NCBI GenBank assembly: GCA_964580585.1
Contig: CAZOKZ010000073.1
Location: 1 to 21,489 of the forward strand
Source of the DNA: CAZOKZ01 sp964580585
GTDB taxonomy: Bacteria > Sumerlaeota > Sumerlaeia > SLMS01 > JAHLLQ01
Length of the DNA: 21,489 nt
Direction: 5' to 3'
Below the pieces are notes generated by a model that did not search any database, had not been told where the DNA came from, and saw nothing but the letters and a program-made list of their open reading frames with translations. Position numbers and translations under genes: made by a program. This document shows positions 1 through 7,862 of this stretch, in pieces; position 1 is the stretch's first letter; the number at the start of each line of letters is the position of its first letter.

Positions 1-310
1 TGGGGTGTTGGAGTGCATGGGTTTCAATGAGCGATGTGAGGGAGGCCATGGGTGGTCGATTCGTTCGTGGATTCGTTTCTCCTGATTGAGAACGACTCCT
101 TCTCCTGAACGGGGAGAGAAAGTTTCCTCTCTTTAGTGGCCGTTGGTTTGGTGGGGCAAGCATTCCCGGGCGGAAAAGGATCGATTCTCGACCGTCCGTG
201 CAATGGGTTCAGGACGTCCATATACTTAGAGAACATCCTGAGATCGAGGTGCGCGATGTGAGCGAAATTTATTCAGCAGTCCTTACGTTGGAGAGAATCA
301 ATCCTATTGC
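1..310. other. No gene recognised
   Basis: No reading frame here has recognisable protein character. An open frame at 198-425 gives a peptide I cannot match to any family; I regard it as chance. The stretch probably belongs to the same decayed locus as the surface-protein remnant that follows. Confidence 0.4.
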
Positions 311-505
311 TTTCGCCATGTTGGATCACCCGTTTTGCAGGTTATCGATTCTGTTGCTCCCGCGGATGATCGCTATGTTACATTCCCAGATACCGAACGT
401 AATTCGACGTCTATCGAACAGGTGACGTTGATCAACACTGGAAGCGACAATTTGGTGATAGATGATTTGCCTTCCCTTCCGGTGCCGATTTACTTACGTT
501 TCACT
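302..505 (+). pseudogene. Remnant of a choice-of-anchor D-like surface protein repeat
   Basis: In the frame containing base 335 the translation includes the phrases DSVAPADDRYVTFPDTE and QVTLINTGSDNLVIDDL. These resemble the repeating Ig-like modules of choice-of-anchor D domains, which have the pattern DSVAP..D....F..T......VT..NTG...L.I. Such modules occur many times in large secreted proteins of Planctomycetes and related bacteria. Only one module is visible. It has no start codon or signal peptide and its frame runs into the next gene's 5' end without a family-like C-terminus, so it is a fragment, not a gene. Family assignment is by pattern recognition only. Confidence 0.5.
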
Positions 506-531
506 GAACAAGGAACCGACCGGAGCCTGCC

Positions 532-1788
532 ATGGTGGATGACGTCAGAAATATCGCACTGGATATTAAAGAAACGCGTTTTTTTGAAACGTATCGCATT
601 CAAGCTTACCATGGCGTCATCCAGTACGCGCAGGAGAATCCCAATTGGCGCGTGTTGATCAATCACGCGTTCCTTTCGTTGACGCATAAGTTTAATAGTT
701 ACGATCAGTTGGCGGAATTAAATGTTCGGGGCGTTATTTTTTCACGAATGGACGAGGAAGAATTGAAGGTGATGCGGGAGTTGAAACTCCCGGCAGTGAG
801 TTTGTCTCATATTGGCGCGAGCCAGGGGTTTCCGTCCGTTCGGACCAACGACGAGGAAATTGGACAGGAAGCCGCTGAGCATTTTCTCGAACGCGGGTTT
901 CAATCCTTTGCCTGTTTGACGGCGTTGGACGAAGTGGCCTGGGAAATTGCGCGAGCCAATGGTTTTCGTCAAAGGATCTTGGGCGATAAACACACGTACA
1001 ACGAATTTGCGTTCAGCACCGTGAATGTTTCCAACCCCCAACATCAGGAATTGGACAAAAAAAACCTGGGCAACTTGATTGGATGGCTCGAAGGGCTGCC
1101 CAAGCCGGTTGGGATATTCGCCACCAACGATTCGCGTGCTTTTCAAATTCTGGAAACGTGTAAATTGATCGGTTTATCCGTACCGCGCCACGTCGCAATT
1201 GTCGGCGTAGATAACAACGCGTTTATTTGCAATTCGATCACTCCTTCTATTTCAAGCGTCGAACCAAATGCCGAACGCGTGGGGTATGAAGCAGCCAAGT
1301 TGCTGGATGGTCTGATTTCTGGAGAACCGGCTCCCTCATCGCCGCTGGTGATTCCGCCAAAGGGAATCGCGACGCGGGTGTCTTCGGACATGTTGGCCAT
1401 CGAGGACGAAGCCGTGTCGGTTGCCTTGCTCTACATTCGGGAAAATTTCGCGGAGAACATTGGCGTGAACGATATTGCCGAAAAGGCCAACGTCTCGCGC
1501 ACCACGTTGCAAAATCGATTTCGTTCCTTGCTCGGGATGACGATCTCCGATGAAATCGCACGCCAGCGATTGTGCCACGCCAAGACGCTTTTGCTGAATT
1601 CCGATTTGTCCGTCGAAGAAGTTTCGCGTTCGTCCGGGTTTCGACGAGCGAACTATTTTTGGAGTTTTTTCCTCAATCATACGGGGCTATCGCCGAGCGC
1701 CTGGCGGGAAAAATATAAAGAAGCCAAGAGTTTGTCGATGGAGCAGTACTACGGAGCGATTACCAAGTCGGCAGGAAGTGGTTTCTGA
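532..1788 (+). CDS. XylR-type transcriptional regulator (LacI-like sensor plus AraC HTH)
   Basis: A 418-residue cytoplasmic DNA-binding regulator. Residues about 5-270 look like a periplasmic-binding-protein-type sugar sensor: RGVIFSRMDEEEL, then the conserved GIFATNDSRAFQILETC and HVAIVGVDNN, and a SSVEPNAERVGYEAAKLL segment typical of LacI/XylR sensors. Residues about 300-395 form an AraC-family double helix-turn-helix (VNDIAEKANVSRTTLQNRF, then LSVEEVSRSSGFRRANYFWSFF and GLSPSAWREKY). This order, sensor first and AraC HTH last, defines the XylR family, so it is not a classical LacI repressor. The ATG at 532 is preceded by GGAG with 6-nt spacing. The next gene downstream is a secreted glucan-active enzyme, so control of polysaccharide use is a reasonable inference. 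The ligand is not deducible. Confidence 0.88.
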   Translation: MVDDVRNIALDIKETRFFETYRIQAYHGVIQYAQENPNWRVLINHAFLSLTHKFNSYDQLAELNVRGVIFSRMDEEELKVMRELKLPAVSLSHIGASQGFPSVRTNDEEIGQEAAEHFLERGFQSFACLTALDEVAWEIARANGFRQRILGDKHTYNEFAFSTVNVSNPQHQELDKKNLGNLIGWLEGLPKPVGIFATNDSRAFQILETCKLIGLSVPRHVAIVGVDNNAFICNSITPSISSVEPNAERVGYEAAKLLDGLISGEPAPSSPLVIPPKGIATRVSSDMLAIEDEAVSVALLYIRENFAENIGVNDIAEKANVSRTTLQNRFRSLLGMTISDEIARQRLCHAKTLLLNSDLSVEEVSRSSGFRRANYFWSFFLNHTGLSPSAWREKYKEAKSLSMEQYYGAITKSAGSGF

Positions 1789-1859
1789 CCACCGCTACTC
1801 CTCCGTTTGCAAGGGGGACGAACTTGCTAGTGGTCGGCAATCAAATTGACCCGATTCTT

Positions 1860-1889
1860 GAAAATGCAACTGGGACTTGCATTTTCTTT
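1860..1889 (+). terminator. Hairpin terminator after the XylR-type regulator
   Basis: Perfect 10-bp inverted repeat GAAAATGCAA / TTGCATTTTC with a 7-nt loop, followed by a short T run. It lies about 70 nt after the regulator stop codon. The stem is AT-rich, so termination may be weak. Confidence 0.5.
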
Positions 1890-2263
1890 GGCGTGTCGCC
1901 GTTGCGACGATGCAACGTATTTTCGACGAACCGTGAAAAATATTACTCAGGTGCCCCCATTGCGGAAAATTCAACAGGCTGAGAGCCTCTCGGGATGGGT
2001 GAGTCGGTTTCGAGAACCGCTCTATTGGATTCGGGCGGGGGCTGAATGGTATCTGGGGTTTTGTTGACGTGCAGATAATTCAAAATAGACAACTTATATC
2101 GGTCGGTTTCGGATGGTGCCGTTTGCGAAATCGTGTGAATCTGAAATCAATCCGGGCGAGATCGGCATGGAATTCTCCAGCTACCCTTTCCGGTAGGAGT
2201 TTTGAGGACCGCTCCTTGCGGGATACCACATTAAATCTCACCACTCCACCAACGAGGAATTCG
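1890..2263 (+). promoter_or_regulatory. Leader region of the GH13 gene; no gene seen
   Basis: No convincing gene lies here, although open frames cross it. A weak sigma70-like pair, TTGACG at 2064-2069 and TAGACA at 2086-2091 with 16-nt spacing, could be the promoter of the downstream enzyme; it is a poor match and is only a suggestion. I saw no clear palindromic operator for the upstream XylR-type regulator. Confidence 0.3.
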
Positions 2264-4201
2264 ATGAAGTTCAAAAATATATTGTTAAATACATTGCCCT
2301 CGGCAGTCGTTTTTTCAGCCGCCTTAACCTTTCTTCCCCTCACAGCTTCTGCTCAAAGTATCCATCCTGGCGTGGGAGCGAACCCCTATGTGGGTGGCGT
2401 TTCGTTCCGTGTTTGGGCACCGAACGCCACAACGGTCAACGTGGCGGGTCAGTTCAACTCGTGGAGTTCCTCGGCCAACGCATTGGTAGCCGAAGGGGGC
2501 GGTTACTGGTCGGCAGACGTGGCAGGCGCCGTGGCGGGGCAGGAGTACAAATTTGTGATGAATCAGGCGACGACGCCGATCTGGAAAAAGGATCCGCGCG
2601 GGCGCATGGAGGTCAATTCCGCCGACAACAGCATCATCGTCGATCCGGATGCCTACAACTGGGGCGGTCCGAACACGTTTGTGCCTCCTGCTGTAAACGA
2701 GATGGTGATTTATGAAATGCACATCGGAACATTTAACGACACGGCGGGTGGGAACCCCGGTACTTTTTCAACGGCGATTTCACGCCTGGATTATTTGCAG
2801 ACGCTCGGCGTGAACGTGGTCGAGTTGCTGCCGATCAACGAGTTTCCCGGCGATTTTTCCTGGGGCTACAATCCGTCCGACCTGTTCACGGTGGAAAACA
2901 TCGCGTACGGCGGTGTGACGGGTCTGAAGGATTTTGTTAAAGAATGTCACGCGCGCGGAATCGCGGTCGTGCTCGACGTGGTGCACAACCACTGGGGCCA
3001 GGCGGACCTGAGCGATCTGGATTTGTGGGAATTCGATGGTTGGAACGAACTCGATGGCGGTGGGATTTATTTCTACAACGACGCTGCGTTGCGCGACACG
3101 CCCTGGGGACCTCGTCCTGATTATCGCCGCGCCGAAGTGGTGGACTTCATTTCCGATAACTTTGAATTCTGGATTAACGAGTACCGGATGGACGGTTTCC
3201 GCTGGGATGCCGTGGGCCAGATCTGGGACACGAACTATGGCTCTGGCACACCGCTGCCCGATGGTGTTCAGATGATGCAGGATATCAATGACCTGCTCGA
3301 TGCGTCGTACCCGAACGTGATCAGCATCGCCGAGGATACGCAGAGCAATTCGTTCGTGACGGATGCGACTTCGGTTCCGGGCGGGTTTGGTTTCGATTCT
3401 CAGTGGAGTAACTTCCATTTCCGCATTCGCTCGGAAATCGAGAAGTCCACGGATTCGGCGCGCAGCATGAGTTATCTGGCGGGCGGAATTTCCACGCATC
3501 TTTACGGCGGTGCGGGCGATGCCTGGAAACGTGTGCTCTACACCGAGTCGCACGATGAAGTGGCCAACGGCAAAACGCGCGTTCCGGAATCGATTGATAA
3601 TGCCGACCCGGACAGCCTCCTGGCGCGCAAACTCTCGGTGGCGGGCGCGGCAATGGTTTTCACGGCGCCGGGCATTCCGATGATTTTCCAGGGCCAGGAA
3701 GTCCTCGAGGACGGATTCTTCGCGGACACCGACCCGGTGGATTGGACAAAGGCCACGACGTACTCGGGCATTTTGCAACTGTACACCGATCTGATTGCGC
3801 TGCGCAAGAACGTGGCGGGTAAAACCGCTGGTCTGATGGGCCCGAACGTCAACATGTTCCATCTTAATGACGGCGCCGCATCGAAAGTCATCGCATTCCA
3901 CCGTTGGGATGCGGGTGGTACCGAAGACGACGTCGTGGTGATTGCGAATTTCTGCGCCACCGATTTCCCCGTTTATAATATCGGTTTCCCGGCATCGGGC
4001 GACTGGGAGGTGCGCTTCAATAGTGATTCGACAACGTACAGCGGCGACTTTGGCAACGGCGGCAGCACCACGGTGACCGCCTCGGGCGGCGCGCAGGACG
4101 GTTTCGGCCAAAGCGGTTCAGTGTCCTTGCCGCCTTACACCGTTCTGATCCTGTCGCAAGATACTCCCGCAGACGTTGCCGATTGGGACGTTCTCGAATA
4201 A
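2264..4201 (+). CDS. Secreted GH13 family enzyme, branching-enzyme/alpha-amylase-like, with CBM48
   Basis: A 645-residue protein when started at the ATG at 2264. That start has GAGG with 6-nt spacing and gives a good signal peptide (MKFKN start, hydrophobic core, ASA cleavage near residue 30). An earlier in-frame start at 2069 would bury this signal. After it come a CBM48-like beta domain (about residues 45-125, FRVWAPNATTVNVAGQFN) and a GH13 barrel. All four GH13 regions are present: DVVHNH (D238), GFRWD (nucleophile D315), AED (acid/base E357) and SHD (D431). A C-terminal beta domain closes the protein. It should cleave or rearrange alpha-1,4/1,6-glucans outside the cytoplasm. The N-terminal layout resembles glycogen branching enzymes, which are normally cytoplasmic, so a hydrolytic role is equally possible. 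Confidence 0.88.
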   Translation: MKFKNILLNTLPSAVVFSAALTFLPLTASAQSIHPGVGANPYVGGVSFRVWAPNATTVNVAGQFNSWSSSANALVAEGGGYWSADVAGAVAGQEYKFVMNQATTPIWKKDPRGRMEVNSADNSIIVDPDAYNWGGPNTFVPPAVNEMVIYEMHIGTFNDTAGGNPGTFSTAISRLDYLQTLGVNVVELLPINEFPGDFSWGYNPSDLFTVENIAYGGVTGLKDFVKECHARGIAVVLDVVHNHWGQADLSDLDLWEFDGWNELDGGGIYFYNDAALRDTPWGPRPDYRRAEVVDFISDNFEFWINEYRMDGFRWDAVGQIWDTNYGSGTPLPDGVQMMQDINDLLDASYPNVISIAEDTQSNSFVTDATSVPGGFGFDSQWSNFHFRIRSEIEKSTDSARSMSYLAGGISTHLYGGAGDAWKRVLYTESHDEVANGKTRVPESIDNADPDSLLARKLSVAGAAMVFTAPGIPMIFQGQEVLEDGFFADTDPVDWTKATTYSGILQLYTDLIALRKNVAGKTAGLMGPNVNMFHLNDGAASKVIAFHRWDAGGTEDDVVVIANFCATDFPVYNIGFPASGDWEVRFNSDSTTYSGDFGNGGSTTVTASGGAQDGFGQSGSVSLPPYTVLILSQDTPADVADWDVLE

Positions 4202-4227
4202 TCGACTTTTGTCATCCCCCACAGGCA

Positions 4228-4273
4228 GCAAGACGCGCGTCGGCAAAATAACGTCGGCGCGTTCTTGCTTTTT
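4228..4273 (+). terminator. Intrinsic terminator of the GH13 gene
   Basis: GCAAGACGCGC (4228-4238) pairs with GCGCGTTCTTGC (4257-4268) with one bulged T. TTTTT follows at 4269-4273. It starts 27 nt after the GH13 stop codon. Confidence 0.75.
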
Positions 4274-4282
4274 AGCGATCAT

Positions 4283-4319
4283 TGAAAAACCGGCTGTCGC
4301 GCCAAGGCTACAGCCGGTT
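4283..4319 (-). terminator. Intrinsic terminator of katG
   Basis: Perfect 10-bp inverted repeat AACCGGCTGT (4288-4297) / ACAGCCGGTT (4310-4319). On the minus strand it ends in GGTTTTTC, giving a T run in the katG direction. It lies 38 nt beyond the katG stop codon and back to back with the GH13 terminator. Confidence 0.75.
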
Positions 4320-4356
4320 CCGATCATTTACCTGTCGGGAACGTTGACGCTCAAAC

Positions 4357-6558
4357 TCACGATAGATCGAACCGATCGAGGTTCATGACTTTGGCCCAGG
4401 CTGCAACGAAGTCACACACGAATGTCTCGCGCGAGTCATCGCAGGCATAGACTTCCGAAAGGGCGCGAAGTTGAGAGTTCGAGCCGAATACCAGATCGAC
4501 AGCCGAGCCCGTCCATTTGACTTCGCCCGTTCTGCGGTCGCGTCCCTCGAACACATGTTTGCATTCGGTCATCGGCTTCCATTCGGTGTTCATATCGAGC
4601 AGATTCACGAAGAAATCGTTGCTCAACGTCTCTGGGCGTTTGGTAAAGACGCCGAGTTTGGACTGTCCCGTGTTGGCGTTCAGAACGCGCAAGCCACCCA
4701 CGAGCACGGTCATCTCCGGTGCTGTCAGCGTGAGCAGTTGCGCACGATCTACCAACTGCGCTTCGGGGGATTTCCGATTTCCGCTTTTTTGGTAGTTACG
4801 GAATCCGTCGGCTTTCGGTTCGAGCACGGCGAACGAGTTGACGTCGGTTTGTTCCTGCGACGCATCCATGCGTCCGGGGGAGAAAGGGACTTTCACCTCA
4901 ACCCCGGCGTTCTTAGCCGCTTGTTCAACCGCCGCGCAGCCGCCCAGAACGATCAGGTCGGCAAGCGATACTTTCTTTCCGGTGGATTGTGAGCTGTTGA
5001 ATGACTTCTGGATTTCTTCCAGAGTTTTCAACACGTTCCCTAGCTCGGCCGGATTGTTTACTTCCCAGAACTTTTGAGGCGAGAGGCGAAGGCGCGCTCC
5101 GTTTGCTCCACCGCGTTTGTCGGAACCGCGGAAAGTTGAAGCCGAAGCCCAGGCGGTCGAGACCAATTGGGCGATGGATAATCCTGAGGTGAGAATCTTG
5201 GCCTTGAGGTCGGCAATGTCCTGGTCGTCGATCAGCGGATGATTGACAGCAGGAATGGGGTCTTGCCACAGCAGCGTTTCTTTTGGAACCTCTGAGCCCA
5301 GATAGCGCGAGAGGGGTCCCATATCGCGGTGGGTAAGCTTGTACCACGCCTTGGCGAAGGCATCGGCGAATTCGTCCGGGTTTTCGTGAAAGCGTTTCGA
5401 GATGGGCGCATAAATCGGGTCCATCCGAAGCGACAAATCCGTCGTGGCCATGATCGGGGCGTGTTTCTTCGAGGGGTCGTGTGCGTCCGGCACTGCATCG
5501 GCAGCCGCGCCGTCTTTGGGAACCCATTGTTGGGCGCCTGCGGGGCTCTTGACCAACTCCCATTCGTATCCAAACAGCGTATCGAAGAAGCTATTGTCCC
5601 ATTTCGTCGGGGTGGGAGTCCATGCGCCTTCCAGACCGCTGGAGATCGTATCGCCGCCTTTGCCGCTACCAAAGCTGCTTTTCCAACCCAGCCCTTGCTC
5701 TTCGAGACTGGCTCCTTCGGGTTCCGGGCCGACATGTGCCGGATTTCCGGCACCGTGGCATTTACCGAACGTGTGTCCGCCGGCAACCAGCGCGACGGTT
5801 TCCTCGTCATTCATCGCCATGCGTGCAAAAGTCTCGCGGATGTCGCGTGCAGCGGCAAGCGGATCGGGATTACCATTCGGACCCTCTGGATTCACATAGA
5901 TCAGGCCCATCTGAACGGCGGCGAGGGGGTCTTCCAAATCGCGTTCGCCGCTGTAACGCTTATCGCCAAGCCACTCGCTTTCGGGTCCCCAGTAAATGTC
6001 CGCTTCCGGTTCCCAAACGTCTTCGCGCCCGCCGGCAAATCCGAACGTCTTGAAGCCCATCGACTCCAAAGCGCAGTTTCCAGCCAGAATCATCAGATCG
6101 GCCCAGGATATTTTCCGGCCATACTTCTGCTTGATAGGCCAAAGCAAACGACGCGCTTTATCGAGATTCACGTTGTCGGGCCAGCTATTGAGAGGCGCAA
6201 AACGTTGTGTGCCAGAGGAAGCCCCACCCCGACCATCATGAATACGATACGTTCCCGCGCTGTGCCACGCCATACGAATGAACAAAGGCCCATAGTGCCC
6301 GTAATCGGCAGGCCACCAGTCCTGCGAATCTGTCATCAATGAGTAAAGGTCGTTTTTTAATGCGGCAAGGTCGAGACTCTTGAATTCTTCGGCATAATTA
6401 AACTCCTCGCCCATGGGGTCGGATAAAGGCGAGTTCTGGTGGAGAATGTTCAAGTCCAACTGATTTGGCCACCACAGCTTATTCGCCATGCTTGTAGCCG
6501 CCGCATGTCCCATTACCGGGCATTTGGAAATGTTATCCATGTTATGGTCGGTCGTCAT
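4357..6558 (-). CDS. katG: Catalase-peroxidase KatG
   Basis: A 733-residue bifunctional haem catalase-peroxidase, close to the usual length, which removes hydrogen peroxide in the cytoplasm. The distal active site is RMAWHS (R95, W98, H99). Y221 in the NPEGPNG region and M247 complete the Met-Tyr-Trp cross-link needed for catalase activity. The proximal haem ligand is H262 in GGHTFGK. The second, non-catalytic peroxidase-like domain is intact and the protein ends in the typical VMNLDRFDL tail. I chose the ATG at 6558 (MTTDHN) because AGGAAAGCGAGAG precedes it. An in-frame ATG at 6582 and the longer frame to 6678 have weaker upstream signals and non-family residues. The gene converges on the GH13 gene. 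No OxyR, Fur or PerR box could be recognised upstream. Confidence 0.97.
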   Translation of the reverse strand: MTTDHNMDNISKCPVMGHAAATSMANKLWWPNQLDLNILHQNSPLSDPMGEEFNYAEEFKSLDLAALKNDLYSLMTDSQDWWPADYGHYGPLFIRMAWHSAGTYRIHDGRGGASSGTQRFAPLNSWPDNVNLDKARRLLWPIKQKYGRKISWADLMILAGNCALESMGFKTFGFAGGREDVWEPEADIYWGPESEWLGDKRYSGERDLEDPLAAVQMGLIYVNPEGPNGNPDPLAAARDIRETFARMAMNDEETVALVAGGHTFGKCHGAGNPAHVGPEPEGASLEEQGLGWKSSFGSGKGGDTISSGLEGAWTPTPTKWDNSFFDTLFGYEWELVKSPAGAQQWVPKDGAAADAVPDAHDPSKKHAPIMATTDLSLRMDPIYAPISKRFHENPDEFADAFAKAWYKLTHRDMGPLSRYLGSEVPKETLLWQDPIPAVNHPLIDDQDIADLKAKILTSGLSIAQLVSTAWASASTFRGSDKRGGANGARLRLSPQKFWEVNNPAELGNVLKTLEEIQKSFNSSQSTGKKVSLADLIVLGGCAAVEQAAKNAGVEVKVPFSPGRMDASQEQTDVNSFAVLEPKADGFRNYQKSGNRKSPEAQLVDRAQLLTLTAPEMTVLVGGLRVLNANTGQSKLGVFTKRPETLSNDFFVNLLDMNTEWKPMTECKHVFEGRDRRTGEVKWTGSAVDLVFGSNSQLRALSEVYACDDSRETFVCDFVAAWAKVMNLDRFDLS

Positions 6559-7121
6559 AATCTCTCGCTTTCCTGTAGTCATTTTTGCATTCAACTCCCG
6601 ATTGCAACATCCGGACCACGTCAAGAGTGAGCACATATCGAATTCAGAAGTCCAACAACACCTCTTCGAACCGACCACGAGTCATTTTCAGGGTCAAAGG
6701 GAGTGACGAAAGAAACGAAAATTACCTCAAGCCATGCGCATTGAGTTCAGGTTTTTTGCGCCACGAAGACTAAGAATCCGTCCGGAAAGTCTTAATAGCA
6801 CGGAGCGGGCTTTTGCCGGAAACGTTCAAAAGCCTGCCTTCGTCAGCCTTCCACCGGCCATTACACGTCCTATACCCGTATCTTACCCGAACCTTAAGGC
6901 GCCTTGCTCAAAAAAAGGAGCAATCTCAACCTTTGTAAAATCAATCCTTCGCGAAATTCTCATTCTCCCGGCTTCGAGGCATGCCGTACAGCCTTCTCCG
7001 TAATTGGCGCAAAAGTTCGTTCTTTATGTCTATTATCAACGCTCTTCCGACAAAACCATTCAAAAACCGTGCAATACTTGGAAAAGTAGAGTAACGAAAT
7101 TTTCAGGACGGACTTTTGGTG
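6559..7121. other. Gene-free stretch between katG and the mobile elements
   Basis: No recognisable coding sequence. The only structure seen is an 8-bp inverted repeat GGCTTTTG / CAAAAGCC (6808-6834). This region may contain the end of an older mobile element, because integrase-like arm sites begin at 7122. Confidence 0.45.
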
Positions 7122-7143
7122 TCTGCTTCCTATTTGCTACCTG
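7122..7143 (+). repeat. Putative integrase arm-type sites (GCTTCCT pair), left copy
   Basis: GCTTCCT at 7125 and GCTACCT at 7136 are spaced 11 nt. The 22-nt block matches 13956-13977, just upstream of the P4-type integrase, at 19 of 22 positions. It lies 67 nt left of the first tRNA-Gly fragment. The function as an arm-type binding site is inferred from position and repetition. Confidence 0.5.
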
Positions 7144-7210
7144 AAACAAAACCGCCCCCCTCTCAGCAAGCCAGGGGAGTGCGTAAACAATTGAATTTAT
7201 TTGAGGTAAT

Positions 7211-7255
7211 TGGAGCGGGAAACGGGGTTCGAACCCGCGACCCTCAGCTTGGGAA
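7211..7255 (-). repeat. Attachment-site repeat: 3' half of tRNA-Gly(CCC), left copy
   Basis: Identical over 45 bp to 13783-13827. Read on the minus strand it starts in an anticodon loop (TTCCCAA, anticodon CCC) and continues through the variable region, a T-arm with GGTTCGAACC, the acceptor strand TTCCCGC, discriminator T and encoded CCA. The acceptor pairs with the GCGGGAA expected of bacterial tRNA-Gly. Bases to the right do not form the 5' half, so this is not a working tRNA but the displaced 3' end left by integration. It marks the left boundary of element 1. Confidence 0.88.
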
Positions 7256-7324
7256 CGCCTCTTTAGGCCTAAGCGTAAGTCAAGCCAATCCAGTAACCCG
7301 TGTCAACACAGTATTCTACGCGAA

Positions 7325-7349
7325 CGGCAGAAACGGCAGATCCGGCAGA
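7325..7349 (+). repeat. Three CGGCAGA iterons at 9-nt spacing
   Basis: CGGCAGA occurs at 7325, 7334 and 7343. The same heptamer forms part of the palindrome at 12589-12611 near the other end of element 1. Possibly binding sites for an excision or regulatory protein; no function is established. Confidence 0.4.
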
Positions 7350-7354
7350 AAATG

Positions 7355-7393
7355 CCCGATAATCCAAGAATATGTCAGTAATCTGTCAGTAGA
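7355..7393 (+). repeat. Putative arm-type sites of the element-1 integrase, left end
   Basis: CCCGATAAT followed by GTCAGTA and TCTGTCAGTAGA. The same order and sequence, with a shorter spacer, recurs at 13695-13723 just upstream of the element-1 integrase. Having both copies just inside the two att repeats is what P and P' arms of a tyrosine-integrase attachment site would look like. Confidence 0.5.
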
Positions 7394-7440
7394 CGGCTCT
7401 TTTTCTGACTAAATAGGGCGCGGTATTCAGTCAGAAAATG

Positions 7441-7483
7441 GGCATTTTGACAGGATAACGTGCCATTTATCTGTCAAAATGCC
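7441..7483. repeat. 13-bp inverted repeat carrying CTGTCA motifs
   Basis: GGCATTTTGACAG (7441-7453) and CTGTCAAAATGCC (7471-7483) are perfect inverted copies. An inner ATAA/TTAT pairing continues after one bulged G. The half-site CTGTCA also occurs in the neighbouring arm-type repeats. It may be an integrase, excisionase or antitoxin operator site. Confidence 0.45.
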
Positions 7484-7518
7484 GCCTTGAGCTTGACAGA
7501 TCAAGTACCATCAATCTG

Positions 7519-7555
7519 ATCTTGAAAGGAAAAGGAGGCGTTTTCCTTTCAAGAT
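7519..7555 (+). promoter_or_regulatory. 15-bp inverted repeat overlapping the start of the AbiEi remnant
   Basis: ATCTTGAAAGGAAAA (7519-7533) and TTTTCCTTTCAAGAT (7541-7555) are perfect inverted copies. The 7-nt spacer holds a GGAGG Shine-Dalgarno core and the right arm runs into the ATG at 7554. AbiEi-type antitoxins are known to repress their own operon through inverted repeats near the promoter, so an operator is likely. As RNA the same bases form a strong hairpin around the translation start. A TTGACA at 7493-7498 could be a -35 box, but I see no good -10. Confidence 0.5.
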
Positions 7556-7862
7556 GCCTGGCGCGAAGCAGATCAACTCAACCGACACGAAGGTACAGTC
7601 TCGAATCCAGACCAACAAGGCAGGATGGGTATTCACGCCAACTGACTTTGCTGAACTCGGGACCCAAGTGAGTGTCCACTTAGCGCTCTCGCGGCTCGCA
7701 AAAAACGGAGAGATCCGTCGGCTGGCTCGCGGCCTTTATGACGTGCCCCGGAAACATTCAGAATTGGGCACGCTTTCTCCTTCACCCGAGGCGATCGCGA
7801 AGGCTCTCCAATCGCGAGACGGCATACGCGTACACAGGTGTCTGGGTTTGTATCGAACGTGA
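7554..7862 (+). pseudogene. Truncated AbiEi-type antitoxin (type IV toxin-antitoxin)
   Basis: The 102-residue frame begins like the N-terminal winged-helix domain of AbiEi-family antitoxins (DUF6088-like): VFTPTDFAELGTQVSVHLALSRLAKNGEIRRL ARGLYDVP, then the SPEAIAKALQSRDG segment. Family resemblance ends near residue 92 (about 7830). The last ten residues (RCLGLYRT) are unrelated, and the C-terminal effector half and partner toxin are missing. The break coincides with the 3' end of the glycosyltransferase gene on the opposite strand, so an insertion or recombination cut the antitoxin. A short DNA-binding peptide could still be made. Confidence 0.7.

Noticed and set aside
1950..2010. Possible TPP riboswitch (GGTGCCC... 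and CTGAGA) before the GH13 gene
   Set aside because: The second conserved half (CTGAT..G..TAAT.CC) is absent and the downstream gene has no link to thiamine.
2780..4111. Long minus-strand open frame opposite the GH13 gene
   Set aside because: It is a shadow of the real gene: rich in Arg/His, with no family features, and the opposite strand encodes all GH13 motifs.
5329..6342. Long plus-strand frame opposite katG
   Set aside because: Antisense shadow of a certain gene, with no recognisable protein character.
7211..7290. Functional tRNA-Gly gene
   Set aside because: The D-arm, 5' acceptor strand and the 5' half of the anticodon stem are missing; only the 3' half is present.
7116..7412. Reading frame giving a peptide with GVRTRDPQLG across the left att site
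   Set aside because: This peptide comes from translating a tRNA T-arm in antisense, a well-known false gene. The same holds for the similar frame at 13773-14078.
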